Positions 17,280-25,640 of a stretch of DNA of 64,000 nt are shown here, one piece after another. The notes beneath the pieces were generated by a model. It had not been told where the DNA came from. It saw only the letters and a program-made list of their open reading frames with translations, and made no database searches. Source of the stretch: CAXXOK01 sp963674895 (GTDB lineage: Bacteria > Bacillota > Clostridia > Christensenellales > Aristaeellaceae); assembly GCA_963674895.2 (NCBI GenBank), contig CAXXCY010000003.1, forward strand, positions 124,001 through 188,000, read 5' to 3'. Numbering within the stretch: the stretch's first letter is position 1; each line of letters opens with the position of its first letter. Position numbers and translations under genes: made by a program.

Positions 17280-19088
17280 CTATTTGTCATCCATCTTCAG
17301 CACCGCGATGAAAGCCTCGCTGGGCACTTCCACGGAGCCGAACTGGCGCATGCGCTTTTTGCCTTCCTTTTGCTTTTCCAACAGCTTTTTCTTGCGGGTG
17401 ATGTCGCCGCCGTAGCACTTGGCAAGCACATCCTTGCGCAGGGCGCGCACGGTTTCGCGCGCGATCACCTTGCCGCCGATGGCCGCCTGGATGGGGATCT
17501 CAAACTGCTGGCGGGGGATGACGTCGATCAGCTTCTGGGCGATGCTGCGGCCTCGCGCGTAGGCCTTGTCCCGGTGGACGATGATCGTAAATGCGTCGCA
17601 GATATCGCCGTTTAGGAGAATGTCAAGCTTCACCAGATCGCTTTGGACATAGCCCTTCAGCTCGTAATCGAAGCTTGCGTACCCGCGGGAACGGCTTTTG
17701 ATCTGGTCGAAAAAGTCGAAGATGATTTCGTTGAGCGGCATATCGTAGGTCAGTTTCACACGCGCGCCCTCGTACTGCATATCCAGGAACGTGCCGCGCT
17801 TTTCCTTGCATACTTCCATCAGCGTGCCCACGAATTCCTGCGGCGTGTAGAGCGTCGCGAGCACAAACGGCTCCTCCATATGGTCGATCACGCTGAGGTC
17901 GGGCAGGTTGGTGGGGTTGTCGATGGGCACCATCGTGCCGTCGGTTTTGTATATATGGTAGATCACGCTGGGCGCGGTGGTGATGAGGTTTAAGTCAAAC
18001 TCCCGTTCCAGACGCTGGGAGATGATATCCATGTGCAAAAGCCCCAGGAAGCCGCAGCGGAACCCGTATCCCAGCGCTACGGAGGTCTCGGGCTCAAACG
18101 AGAGGGACGCGTCGTTCATGCGCAGCTTTTCCAGCGCGTCCTTGAGCGCGCTGTAATCGTTGCCGTCGGCCGGGTAGATACCGCAGAATACCATCGGGGT
18201 TACCTTGCGGTAGCCGGGAAGGGGCTTGGCGGCGGGGCGCGCCGCGTCGGTGATGGTATCGCCCACGCGGGTGTCGGAAATATCCTTGATCGACGCGCTG
18301 ATATAGCCCACGTCGCCCGCCATCAGCATATCGCAGGGGAAATAACCGGGATGGAACGTGCCGACCTCCACGATATCGAACTCCGCCCTGCTCGCCATCA
18401 TGCGCATGCGCATGCCGGGCTTCACCGTGCCCTGCATCACGCGCACGAAGCAGATCGCGCCTTTGTAATTGTCGTAGTACGCGTCGAAGATCAGGGCCTG
18501 CAAGGGCGCGTTCTCGTCGCCCTGCGGCGGGGGAACATGCTTGACGATCGCCTCCAGCACGTCTTGACAGTTTTCGCCGGTCTTGGCGGAAATCGTGGGC
18601 GCTTCCGACGCGTCCAGCCCGATCACGTCCTCGATCTCGTGCCTGACTTCCTCGATCTGCGCGCTGGGCAGGTCGATCTTGTTGATCACGGGGATGGTTT
18701 CCAGGTCGTGTTCCAGCGCCATGTAGACGTTGGCGAGAGTCTGCGCCTCGATGCCCTGCGTGGCGTCCACCACGAGCAGCGCGCCCTCGCACGCGGCCAG
18801 CGCGCGGCTGACCTCGTAGCTGAAGTCCACATGGCCGGGCGTATCGATGAGGTTCAGGGCATAGGTCTGCCCGTCCCCGGCCTTGTAAAGCATATGCACG
18901 GCCTTGCTTTTAATGGTGATTCCGCGCTCGCGCTCCAGCTCCATGCTGTCCAGCATCTGCTCCACCATCTCGCGGCGCTCGAATACGCCCGTCAGTTCCA
19001 GAATGCGGTCCGCGAGCGTGGATTTGCCGTGGTCAATATGCGCGATAATGCAAAAATTGCGGATATGCGAAAGCCTGTCGTTTGGCAT
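17280..19088 (-). CDS. lepA: Elongation factor 4 (LepA)
   Basis: A 602-residue translational GTPase, full length for the family. ATG at 19088 follows CGGGAGGATT and gives the usual MPNDRLSHIRNFCIIAHIDH beginning; the longer frame to 19154 runs into the promoter. G1 is AHIDHGKST, G3 DTPGHVDF, G4 NKIDLP, and the C-terminal part has the LepA-specific conserved basic end (GGDITRKKKLLEKQK). It back-translocates or remodels stalled ribosomes at the membrane or cytosol. In many Firmicutes lepA is near hemW and hrcA; here the redox operon lies between them. Confidence 0.97.
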   Translation of the reverse strand: MPNDRLSHIRNFCIIAHIDHGKSTLADRILELTGVFERREMVEQMLDSMELERERGITIKSKAVHMLYKAGDGQTYALNLIDTPGHVDFSYEVSRALAACEGALLVVDATQGIEAQTLANVYMALEHDLETIPVINKIDLPSAQIEEVRHEIEDVIGLDASEAPTISAKTGENCQDVLEAIVKHVPPPQGDENAPLQALIFDAYYDNYKGAICFVRVMQGTVKPGMRMRMMASRAEFDIVEVGTFHPGYFPCDMLMAGDVGYISASIKDISDTRVGDTITDAARPAAKPLPGYRKVTPMVFCGIYPADGNDYSALKDALEKLRMNDASLSFEPETSVALGYGFRCGFLGLLHMDIISQRLEREFDLNLITTAPSVIYHIYKTDGTMVPIDNPTNLPDLSVIDHMEEPFVLATLYTPQEFVGTLMEVCKEKRGTFLDMQYEGARVKLTYDMPLNEIIFDFFDQIKSRSRGYASFDYELKGYVQSDLVKLDILLNGDICDAFTIIVHRDKAYARGRSIAQKLIDVIPRQQFEIPIQAAIGGKVIARETVRALRKDVLAKCYGGDITRKKKLLEKQKEGKKRMRQFGSVEVPSEAFIAVLKMDDK

Positions 19089-19108
19089 GGAATCCTCCCG
19101 CTCGAAAA

Positions 19109-19122
19109 TCCTGAATTCAGGA
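19109..19122. promoter_or_regulatory. Perfect 14-bp palindrome at the lepA transcription start
   Basis: TCCTGAATTCAGGA lies 3 bp downstream of the lepA -10, where a repressor site would be. No known regulator consensus was recognised. Confidence 0.4.
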
Positions 19123-19125
19123 GAT

Positions 19126-19154
19126 ATCATACTGTATTTTTTCTGAATTGGCAA
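19126..19154 (-). promoter_or_regulatory. lepA promoter
   Basis: On the minus strand TTGCCA (19149-19154), a 17-bp spacer and TATGAT (19126-19131). Confidence 0.65.
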
Positions 19155-19267
19155 TTGAGTGCCGGATATATGCGCGCCGTCCCCGTTATTTGCGGGGATA
19201 CGCTTCTTTTTAAGTTTATTTAAGGTTAATGCGCCATACTGTGAACGTTGAAAGGAGGCTGCGGGGA

Positions 19268-19837
19268 TTGAGGAAGAAGATCATCAGGCAGTTTGCGGTG
19301 GGAACCTGTTCGGTTTGCTTTGCGTATGCGCTCACTGCCGATTCCATCAGCGCGCTGCTGAACCCAAACGACGATGTTCAGGTCGTTGACGCAACCGCGG
19401 CAGCCGCTGCGACCGCTGAAATGACGGAAGATATTACGACAAGCGTCGCCGCCGCCGAAGTCTGGCCGTACAACGCACCGATGGAAGATACGGCGGACGG
19501 CCGCGGGAAACACGGCCGGGACACGACATATACGGAGGACGCCTCCGTCACGGCGGCGCTGCCGACCGTGGAGGCTGTTGCCGTGGAAGAAAATACGACT
19601 GACTCCGAAACACAGACGGCTGTTGTTGAAGCCAACGCATCCGGCGGGGAACAGACGACGGCGGTTTCCTCCCAGACCGATACCTCCGGCACGCCTCCGA
19701 CACTTTCTCAGTACCTGTCCGCGCTGCGCTGCGGCGGCTGCCGCCATAATTGCCTGCTTGTCAGCCCGCGCTGCATGAAGGGGCGCACCAAGGCCCAGAG
19801 CGCGACGGTTGAATACTATGAAACCTACGGGGAGTAA
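19268..19837 (+). CDS. Small protein with Thr/Ala-rich linker and four-cysteine C-terminal motif
   Basis: A 189-residue protein I do not recognise. TTG at 19268 is chosen because AAAGGAGG lies just upstream and the product begins MRKKIIRQFAV; the frame before it has no such site. Residues about 9-25 are hydrophobic (an export signal or anchor), then comes a low-complexity, acidic Ala/Thr/Glu-rich stretch to about residue 145, then a conserved-looking tail with C155, C158, C162 and C169 (CX2CX3CX6C, within RCGGCRHNCLLVSPRCMKG). That tail could hold an Fe-S cluster or another metal. It is the first gene of the redox operon, ending one base before the next start, so it may be a carrier or assembly partner for the polyferredoxin or the reductase. 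Confidence 0.6.
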   Translation: MRKKIIRQFAVGTCSVCFAYALTADSISALLNPNDDVQVVDATAAAAATAEMTEDITTSVAAAEVWPYNAPMEDTADGRGKHGRDTTYTEDASVTAALPTVEAVAVEENTTDSETQTAVVEANASGGEQTTAVSSQTDTSGTPPTLSQYLSALRCGGCRHNCLLVSPRCMKGRTKAQSATVEYYETYGE

Positions 19838-19838
19838 C

Positions 19839-21125
19839 ATGCTGCGAAATCCTATGTGCAAAGCGAGTGACAATACAGTGGAAATATCCGAATTTGAAAA
19901 GGAAGCCTGGTCCACAGTCGAGCGTATCCGCCCGATGGGGGTATATTTTCAGGAATCGCAATGGTTTATGGATACCATGCTCCGGCGGTTTGATCCGCGC
20001 GCGCTGCATGCGGTAAAGCCGTCGGTCGTCGCGCTGGGGGACGATCTGCCCGGGGAACTTCTTTTGGCATTCGCGGAGAATCCCTTCTATGTGCTGGGCG
20101 GCAGCCTCGGCGCGGCCCACTGGGCGGAGGGCGTCACCCCGCGCGATACGGACCCGGTCAGCCGTTCTTCCCTGGGGATGCTCCAAAATCCGGAATTCGA
20201 CCTTGCGGAAAACGCATTGATCGTGACAGCCGCCTCCAGCGACAGCCGCCGCAAGCTGGCCGCAATGCTTGCCGACGCCGGCCGGCAGGTTGCCGTGCTG
20301 GACGTCCCCCCCTCACGGCAGGACCCTTCCGCCGTGAGTAAATATACGGCGCAGCTGCGCCGCCTTGTGGAAATGATGGAGCGGCATACCGGCGTGCGCC
20401 TGACCTATCAGCGCCTGCGGGAAGCCTGCATAGCGGCGGCGGATGCGCGCCGCGAATTGCGCCTGTTTCTGAAGATTACGCTGGGGCTGGAACAGGTGCT
20501 GTCGGCTCCGCTGCGGATGCTGATTGTGCAAAGCCTGTATGCCGCCGATAACATCATGGAATGGAAATGGAAGCTCGCCCGTCTGAACAATGCGATCAGG
20601 GGATTTAAGGACCGGTGCTATATGCCCGACGACGGATACCCGCGCGTAATGGTGCTGGGTTCGCCGGTGCTGTTTCCCAATTACAAACTGCCCTTCCTGA
20701 TTGAAAACGCGCACATGCACGTCGGCCTGGCGGTGGATCCGGCGTCCGTACCGGCAAGCCTGCCTATGGAGGCGCCGGGCCGCTTCGGCACTGTGAACGG
20801 CCTGCTTGAGGAAATTGCCGGGAGGCAGCTGCGCCGCGACATGTCCGCGGCATATACCAGCAACGACGTGCTTTTGCGAAACACCGGCGAACTCCTGGAG
20901 TATTCCATGATCGAAGGTGTTGTTTTCCATGTTCTCAAGGGGCAGATCGAATATGATTTTGAACTGCCGCGCCTGGAAAGGATTGCGGAATCGCTGAACG
21001 TTCCGGTTTTCCGTCTCGAAACCGATTACCAGTATCAGGATGTCGAGCAGCTCCGTATCCGTATGGAAGCGTTCAGCGAAGTGCTAGCGCAGCGCCGCTA
21101 TGGAAATGTGAGGCGTGCGCGATGA
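19839..21125 (+). CDS. DCCP/HgdB-like subunit lacking all cluster cysteines
   Basis: A 428-residue member of the 2-hydroxyacyl-CoA dehydratase/benzoyl-CoA reductase (HgdB, BcrC, DCCP) fold. ATG at 19839 follows GGGGAGTA; the frame from 19809 overlaps the gene before it. It aligns end to end with the second family member at 22858: GSPVLFPNYKLPFLIE matches GSPIVFPNFKLPLLIE, and RLETDYQYQDVEQLRIRMEAF matches RMETDYNEEDVEQLRIRVEAF. Every position that is a likely cluster ligand in the partner is changed here: C102 to L86, C121 to D105, C151/C153 to S134/S136 and C384 to Q369. Its only cysteines are 7, 197 and 260, outside those motifs. It is probably a structural or regulatory half of a heterodimer. 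It overlaps the next gene by ATGA. Confidence 0.8.
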   Translation: MLRNPMCKASDNTVEISEFEKEAWSTVERIRPMGVYFQESQWFMDTMLRRFDPRALHAVKPSVVALGDDLPGELLLAFAENPFYVLGGSLGAAHWAEGVTPRDTDPVSRSSLGMLQNPEFDLAENALIVTAASSDSRRKLAAMLADAGRQVAVLDVPPSRQDPSAVSKYTAQLRRLVEMMERHTGVRLTYQRLREACIAAADARRELRLFLKITLGLEQVLSAPLRMLIVQSLYAADNIMEWKWKLARLNNAIRGFKDRCYMPDDGYPRVMVLGSPVLFPNYKLPFLIENAHMHVGLAVDPASVPASLPMEAPGRFGTVNGLLEEIAGRQLRRDMSAAYTSNDVLLRNTGELLEYSMIEGVVFHVLKGQIEYDFELPRLERIAESLNVPVFRLETDYQYQDVEQLRIRMEAFSEVLAQRRYGNVRRAR

Positions 21126-22861
21126 AATGGAGCGCCCGCAAAAAGATCGGGTTTGCGCTGTTCGCCGTCGCGCTCTGCGTGCTTGCCTACTTTGCCGCCG
21201 ATCTTCCCTTTTTTTCCTACCGGGATCCGTTGGAGCGCGCTTCACTGAGCGTTTCTTCCGACAGCGGCACGGCGCTGTCGTTTACATACGGCAACGATGC
21301 AATCACCCTGCGCACCGCCGAAGGCCAAACCGTATCGCTGTACGCGCTTACGATAGACGGCATCACGGCGCTGGAAGCGGAAGCGGGCACTGCCCAGCCG
21401 CTTTCTGCGCTTGATTTGGGAAGCTTTGCCGCGGTGGCCGACGCCGTGCAGGCGGACACCGACGGCGACGGCATGGAGGAAACCCTGATTGCCGCCGCCA
21501 AAACGGATATGGAATACACGCTGGAATACGCCGCGACGGCCAACGTGTTTTTGGATAGCGCCATTCCGCTGGAGGCCGCCTTTTACGATCGCGAATACTT
21601 CATGCTGTACTTCCAAGCGCAGCCGCTCATCAACGCGGATGTGACCGCCGTGCTCTCCGACGGAACGGCCGTGGATTTCACCACCGACGATTCCGGCGCG
21701 ACCCGCGCGCTGACGCTCAACCAGGTGCGTAACGGCGTGACCTTCGTCTACCGTCCGAGCACGACCGAAACCTACACCCTCGCTTACCAGCCGGAAGACA
21801 ATACGCTGTTTACGCTGCGGTATTTGATGGCGATGCTGCCGTTTATGTTGATTCTGCTGGTAGCCGCAGCCGCCGTTGCGCTGGACGTGCTGATGCGCAG
21901 GCGTGTCTACCGCCGCGCCGGTATGCCGGAGGGAAAAACGCGTATCTCCGCCAGGGATTTCGGCCGCAAACGGTTCCGGTTCAGCTTTTTCACGGTGCGC
22001 TGGCTGGTGATGGCGGGCAGCTTCGCGCTGCTGGTCTTTGGCGGGCGCATGATCGGTACGTCGCTGAGCAGCGCGCAGCTTCCCGTTTTCGCCTGCCCGT
22101 ACAATCTGGATCAGGCCGTAGGCGCGAGCTGCTATTCTTTCAGCCATTTGGATGTGTTGTTTGCCTCGTCGCTCAGTGAAATATTATGGTTTGCCGGAAG
22201 CTTTATACTAAGCGGCCTGCTGTTCGGCCGTCTACTGTGCGGCTTTGTATGCCCTCTGGGTTTTGTGCAGGATATTGCGTACGAAGCGCGTCAGGCGCTG
22301 CATGTCGAGGGCATTTCGATGAACGAGCGCCTGTATGCGGTCCTGCGGCTGGTGAAATGGGTGATGCTTCTGATCTTTTTGGGCGTCGGGTTTATCGGCG
22401 GCAGCTTCTGTGATTTCTGTCCGGCGATGGCGCTGTCGCCGGCGTTCGCGGGTTTCAAGCTCAGCCTGTACCTGGGCGGCTTTATCATGGTGATTGTGCT
22501 GGTCAGCGGGTTTTTCAAGCGGCGCTGCTTCTGCAACGTATGCCCGATGGGCTATATCCTGGGACTGTTTCATAAAATCTCGCTCTTCCAGCTGAAAAAG
22601 GACAGTGTCGCCTGCACGGAATGCGGTGCGTGCTATGAAGCGTGCCCGATGGGGATCAAAACGATCTTTACCGACCGCGAGCACGAAAAGGTTACTACGG
22701 CGGACTGCCTGATGTGCGGCGAATGCGTTCGCCGCTGCCCGGAGGATCACGCGCTGGCCATTACCTTCTGCGGTAAAAAAGTATGCGACGCGTCGCGGAT
22801 GCGGTTCATGGACGATTATGCGCGTCCCCGGAAAAAAAGCGGAAAGGCGAAAAGGCAATGA
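21122..22861 (+). CDS. Membrane polyferredoxin (NapH/CcoG-like) with extracytoplasmic domain
   Basis: A 579-residue membrane iron-sulfur protein. An N-terminal helix (about residues 8-26) is followed by a roughly 200-residue extracytoplasmic domain that includes a DTDGDGMEE calcium-loop-like motif, then a helix near 235-255 and a four-helix region of the NapH/NosR/CcoG type with CGFVCPLGF and CNVCPMGY motifs and an extra FCDFCP motif. The C-terminal tail has two bacterial ferredoxin motifs, CTECGACYEACP (from 498) and CLMCGECVRRCP (from 529). The family moves electrons between quinol or periplasmic donors and cytoplasmic acceptors. It lies between the two DCCP-like subunits with ATGA overlaps on both sides, so it is a likely electron supply for the activase. 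No FMN-binding domain is present. Confidence 0.8.
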   Translation: MKWSARKKIGFALFAVALCVLAYFAADLPFFSYRDPLERASLSVSSDSGTALSFTYGNDAITLRTAEGQTVSLYALTIDGITALEAEAGTAQPLSALDLGSFAAVADAVQADTDGDGMEETLIAAAKTDMEYTLEYAATANVFLDSAIPLEAAFYDREYFMLYFQAQPLINADVTAVLSDGTAVDFTTDDSGATRALTLNQVRNGVTFVYRPSTTETYTLAYQPEDNTLFTLRYLMAMLPFMLILLVAAAAVALDVLMRRRVYRRAGMPEGKTRISARDFGRKRFRFSFFTVRWLVMAGSFALLVFGGRMIGTSLSSAQLPVFACPYNLDQAVGASCYSFSHLDVLFASSLSEILWFAGSFILSGLLFGRLLCGFVCPLGFVQDIAYEARQALHVEGISMNERLYAVLRLVKWVMLLIFLGVGFIGGSFCDFCPAMALSPAFAGFKLSLYLGGFIMVIVLVSGFFKRRCFCNVCPMGYILGLFHKISLFQLKKDSVACTECGACYEACPMGIKTIFTDREHEKVTTADCLMCGECVRRCPEDHALAITFCGKKVCDASRMRFMDDYARPRKKSGKAKRQ

Positions 22862-24174
22862 CCCGGAATATTATCACCTTTGCGAAAGAAGCGGAAGCCG
22901 CCGAACTGTCGCCCATGGAAGAGCGGCGCCGCGAACGGTTTGAGCACAAGTCCATCGGCGTGGCGACCAAATACCTGCGGCGAATCAGTGATCTTAAGCA
23001 TATGCCCGACGCGCTGAAGCCGATGCTGTCCACGCTGGAACACGTATTTGTCAACCGTCAGGACGCGGAAAAACCCCGTTCGATGCCGACCGTCGGCACA
23101 TACTGCGTGATGGTGCCGCAGGAAATTATCTATGCGCTTGGCGCTATGCCCGTCAAGCTGTGCGCGGGCAGCTATACCGCTTTCAGCCTGGGGGACGATA
23201 TCGCGCCGCGCGACGCGTGTCCGCTGGTGAAGTCCGTACTGGGGTTTGAAAGCGTAAATAGCATGCCCCTGTACAGCCAATGCTCGCTGATGGCCGTGCC
23301 TGTTACCTGCGACTGCAAAAAGAAACTGGCGGGTATTCTGGAATCGTCCCGCCCGACAGTGACGATGCATATCCCGGCTAACCGCGACCGCGACGACGAT
23401 ATGGAGCAGTTTACCCGGGAACTGTACGCACTGGCCGGAGCGATCGGGCGGGTCACAGGAAAGGAACTCAGCTATGCGAGGCTGTCCTCAGCCTGCCGGA
23501 TGGTGGCCGACGCGCAGTATGAACTGTCGCGCCTGATCGGCATCCGGCGAAAGGCGCCCCGGATCATCAAGGGCACGCATGCCATGGCGGCGATGAACGC
23601 CTTGTCTTACTCCCATATCGGGCTGTGGACGCAGCGTATGGCGGACCTGAACGACGAGCTGGAACGCAACGCGGCTGCCGGAAACATGGCGGCCAGGGAA
23701 AACCGTCCGCGGATTCTCCTGACCGGCTCTCCTATCGTGTTCCCGAACTTTAAACTGCCGCTTCTGATTGAGGAAATGGGCGGGCTGCTGGTCGCCGATG
23801 AAACATGCATGGGTGAGCGTGGCATGTATGACCCGCCGGCGATCATCGACCGGACGGTGGACGGCGTTATGCGCGCTTTGGCCAACCGCGCTACGCGCCC
23901 CTGTACCTGCCCGACCTTTGTGGACAACCGCCGCAGGCTTTTCCGGATTCGCCAGATGGTGAAGGATTATCAGGTGCAGGGCATTATCTACCATGTGTTG
24001 CGGGGATGCCTTGTGTACGATTATGAATATGCCGCTATGGAAGAAGAGATGGGCAGGATCGGCGTTCCCATTATCCGCATGGAGACGGATTACAACGAAG
24101 AGGATGTGGAGCAGCTGCGCATCCGTGTGGAAGCGTTTGTGGAACTGATCAAATTCGGGAGGAAACAGGCATGA
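22858..24174 (+). CDS. DCCP/HgdB-like catalytic subunit with full cysteine set
   Basis: A 438-residue member of the 2-hydroxyacyl-CoA dehydratase D-component family. ATG at 22858 overlaps the preceding stop (ATGA). N-terminal cysteines follow the pattern of the double-cubane-cluster/YjiM branch: TYCVMVPQEI (C83), KLCAGS (C102), PRDACPLVKS (C121), SQC (C142), VTCDCKKK (C151, C153). Later cysteines are ETCMGERG (C317), PCTC (C349, C351) and RGCLVYDYE (C384). Simple HgdA/B subunits need only three ligands, so this set is enough for a double-cubane [Fe8S9] cluster; that assignment is inference. Such proteins reduce hard-to-reduce small molecules (acetylene, hydrazine and azide for the Carboxydothermus protein) or CoA thioesters, driven by an ATP-hydrolysing activase, which is the next gene. 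Confidence 0.82.
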   Translation: MTRNIITFAKEAEAAELSPMEERRRERFEHKSIGVATKYLRRISDLKHMPDALKPMLSTLEHVFVNRQDAEKPRSMPTVGTYCVMVPQEIIYALGAMPVKLCAGSYTAFSLGDDIAPRDACPLVKSVLGFESVNSMPLYSQCSLMAVPVTCDCKKKLAGILESSRPTVTMHIPANRDRDDDMEQFTRELYALAGAIGRVTGKELSYARLSSACRMVADAQYELSRLIGIRRKAPRIIKGTHAMAAMNALSYSHIGLWTQRMADLNDELERNAAAGNMAARENRPRILLTGSPIVFPNFKLPLLIEEMGGLLVADETCMGERGMYDPPAIIDRTVDGVMRALANRATRPCTCPTFVDNRRRLFRIRQMVKDYQVQGIIYHVLRGCLVYDYEYAAMEEEMGRIGVPIIRMETDYNEEDVEQLRIRVEAFVELIKFGRKQA

Positions 24175-24950
24175 ACTATTTCGCGGGCATTGACGGAGGC
24201 TCCACCTATCTGAAGGCGGCGATTATTGACGAACAGCGCCGGGTGGTGCATACGGGCGTTGCGGCGACGGGTATCGACAACAACGCCACGGCGCAGGCGC
24301 TGCTGTCCGGTATAATGGCGGAGGCAAAGGTGCCGGGTCTTGCCTACACTATGGCGACCGGGTACAGCCGCAAGATTTTGGAACTGGCCGACGACGACGT
24401 CAGCGAGATCACCGCCCATGCCTATGGCGTTCGCATCACCGCGCCGCAGGGGTACCGCCCGGGGTTGATTATCGATATCGGCGGGCAGGACAGCAAGATT
24501 ATCTATCTGGATTCCAACTATTCCGTGAAAAACTTCACCATGAACGACAAATGCGCCGCCGGAACCGGCAAGTTTATGGAGGTGATCGCGCAGATTCTGG
24601 AAACGACGATCGACCGGATCGGGCCGCTTGCGCTGGAAAGCTCCGCGCCGTGCGACATCAACAGCACCTGCGTGGTGTTTGCCCAGTCGGAGGTCATCTC
24701 CCTGGTTGCGCGCCGGTTTGACCGCCGGGATATTTTATCCGGCATGCACTTCTCCATGGCAAAGCGTGTGATAAAAATGATCAAGAAAAACGAGATGGGC
24801 GGCGATATTTTAATGACCGGCGGCGGCGCGATGAACATCGGCCTGCACCGCGCATTTGAAGAAGAGATGATGCGCGACGTGTATGTGGCCAATTACCCTC
24901 AGTTCAACGGCGCGATCGGCGCCGCGCTGCTGGCCGGTGAAAGGAGTTAG
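24171..24950 (+). CDS. ATP-dependent activase (HgdC/BcrA/DCCP-reductase family)
   Basis: A 259-residue ASKHA-fold ATPase. Phosphate motif 1 is GIDGGSTYLKA, phosphate 2 is DIGGQDSK, and the adenosine motif is TGGGAMN. The two cysteines that bridge the homodimer through one 4Fe-4S cluster are C128 (DKCAAGTGKF) and C167 (NSTCVVFAQSE). The protein injects single low-potential electrons into its partner upon ATP hydrolysis. It overlaps the catalytic subunit by ATGA, and no other partner is nearby. The usual GSTTTK is GSTYLK here. Its length is normal for a stand-alone activase. Confidence 0.9.
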   Translation: MNYFAGIDGGSTYLKAAIIDEQRRVVHTGVAATGIDNNATAQALLSGIMAEAKVPGLAYTMATGYSRKILELADDDVSEITAHAYGVRITAPQGYRPGLIIDIGGQDSKIIYLDSNYSVKNFTMNDKCAAGTGKFMEVIAQILETTIDRIGPLALESSAPCDINSTCVVFAQSEVISLVARRFDRRDILSGMHFSMAKRVIKMIKKNEMGGDILMTGGGAMNIGLHRAFEEEMMRDVYVANYPQFNGAIGAALLAGERS

Positions 24951-24954
24951 GCGT

Positions 24955-25611
24955 ATGATTCTTACGTTTGCGGAATCGGCGGCGACTGCCGCCTCGGTAG
25001 GCTTTGGCTGCGGTACGACCTGCGGAACGTCGGCGTCGGCGTTCCTGTCCGCGTATATCGTGTCCGAAGCGCGCGGCATCCGGTCCGCCGTCAAGCATGC
25101 GGGCGGTTTTCTGCTGGGAAAGATAACGGCGGTCGCCGCGATCTGCGCGGCTGCGTCCGCATTGGGGCAGGCAGTGATAGACGGCAGCGGGCTGATCGGC
25201 ACATTCAGCCTGCAGCGTGCGGTATACTGGGCGCAGCTTTGCATCGCTTTGTGGCTGATCGCGCGCTGGATACGCGGGCGCAGGGGATGCAAGGCATGCA
25301 AAGGCTGCGGACGAAAAGGCGAAGCGTCCCGCGTGCTTCCTTCATTCGGCGTCGGGTTTGCCTACGGCGCCACGCCGTGCGCGCCGCTGGTTCTAATCGC
25401 CGGATACGCCGTCACCCTGCCGCTGCCGGAAGCGGCGGCTTTGGGCGCCGTATTCGCGGTGAGCAGCTCCGTTGTGCCGGTTGTACTGGCGGCCGGGCTT
25501 TCCGGGGCGCTGTCGGGCAAAATCGGCAGCCAGTTGGGCAAGGCGCTGCCCTGGTTTCAGCTGGCGGTGTATATCGGATTTCTGTTGATGGCGGGCATCT
25601 CGCTGGTATGA
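24955..25611 (+). CDS. CcdA/DsbD-like membrane protein (SafE/DsbD_2 type)
   Basis: A 218-residue polytopic membrane protein. ATG at 24955 follows AAAGGAG. The N-terminal helix carries GFGCGTTCGTS (C19, C23) and the second half has the matching TPCAPLVLI, the paired-cysteine layout of CcdA/DsbD and SafE/DsbD_2 proteins that carry reducing equivalents or metal across the membrane. A basic cytoplasmic loop near residues 105-118 adds CKACKGC, unusual for the family. Being in this operon, it may reduce or load the cysteine-rich partners (for example the four-cysteine small protein). A role in export of sulfur compounds cannot be excluded. Confidence 0.65.
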   Translation: MILTFAESAATAASVGFGCGTTCGTSASAFLSAYIVSEARGIRSAVKHAGGFLLGKITAVAAICAAASALGQAVIDGSGLIGTFSLQRAVYWAQLCIALWLIARWIRGRRGCKACKGCGRKGEASRVLPSFGVGFAYGATPCAPLVLIAGYAVTLPLPEAAALGAVFAVSSSVVPVVLAAGLSGALSGKIGSQLGKALPWFQLAVYIGFLLMAGISLV

Positions 25612-25640
25612 TACAATGAACCTGTAAGGAGGCTGGCGGA

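Noticed and set aside
18033..19223. A 396-codon plus-strand frame across lepA
   Set aside because: Reverse image of lepA with repeated His/Gln/Val; no ribosome-binding site.
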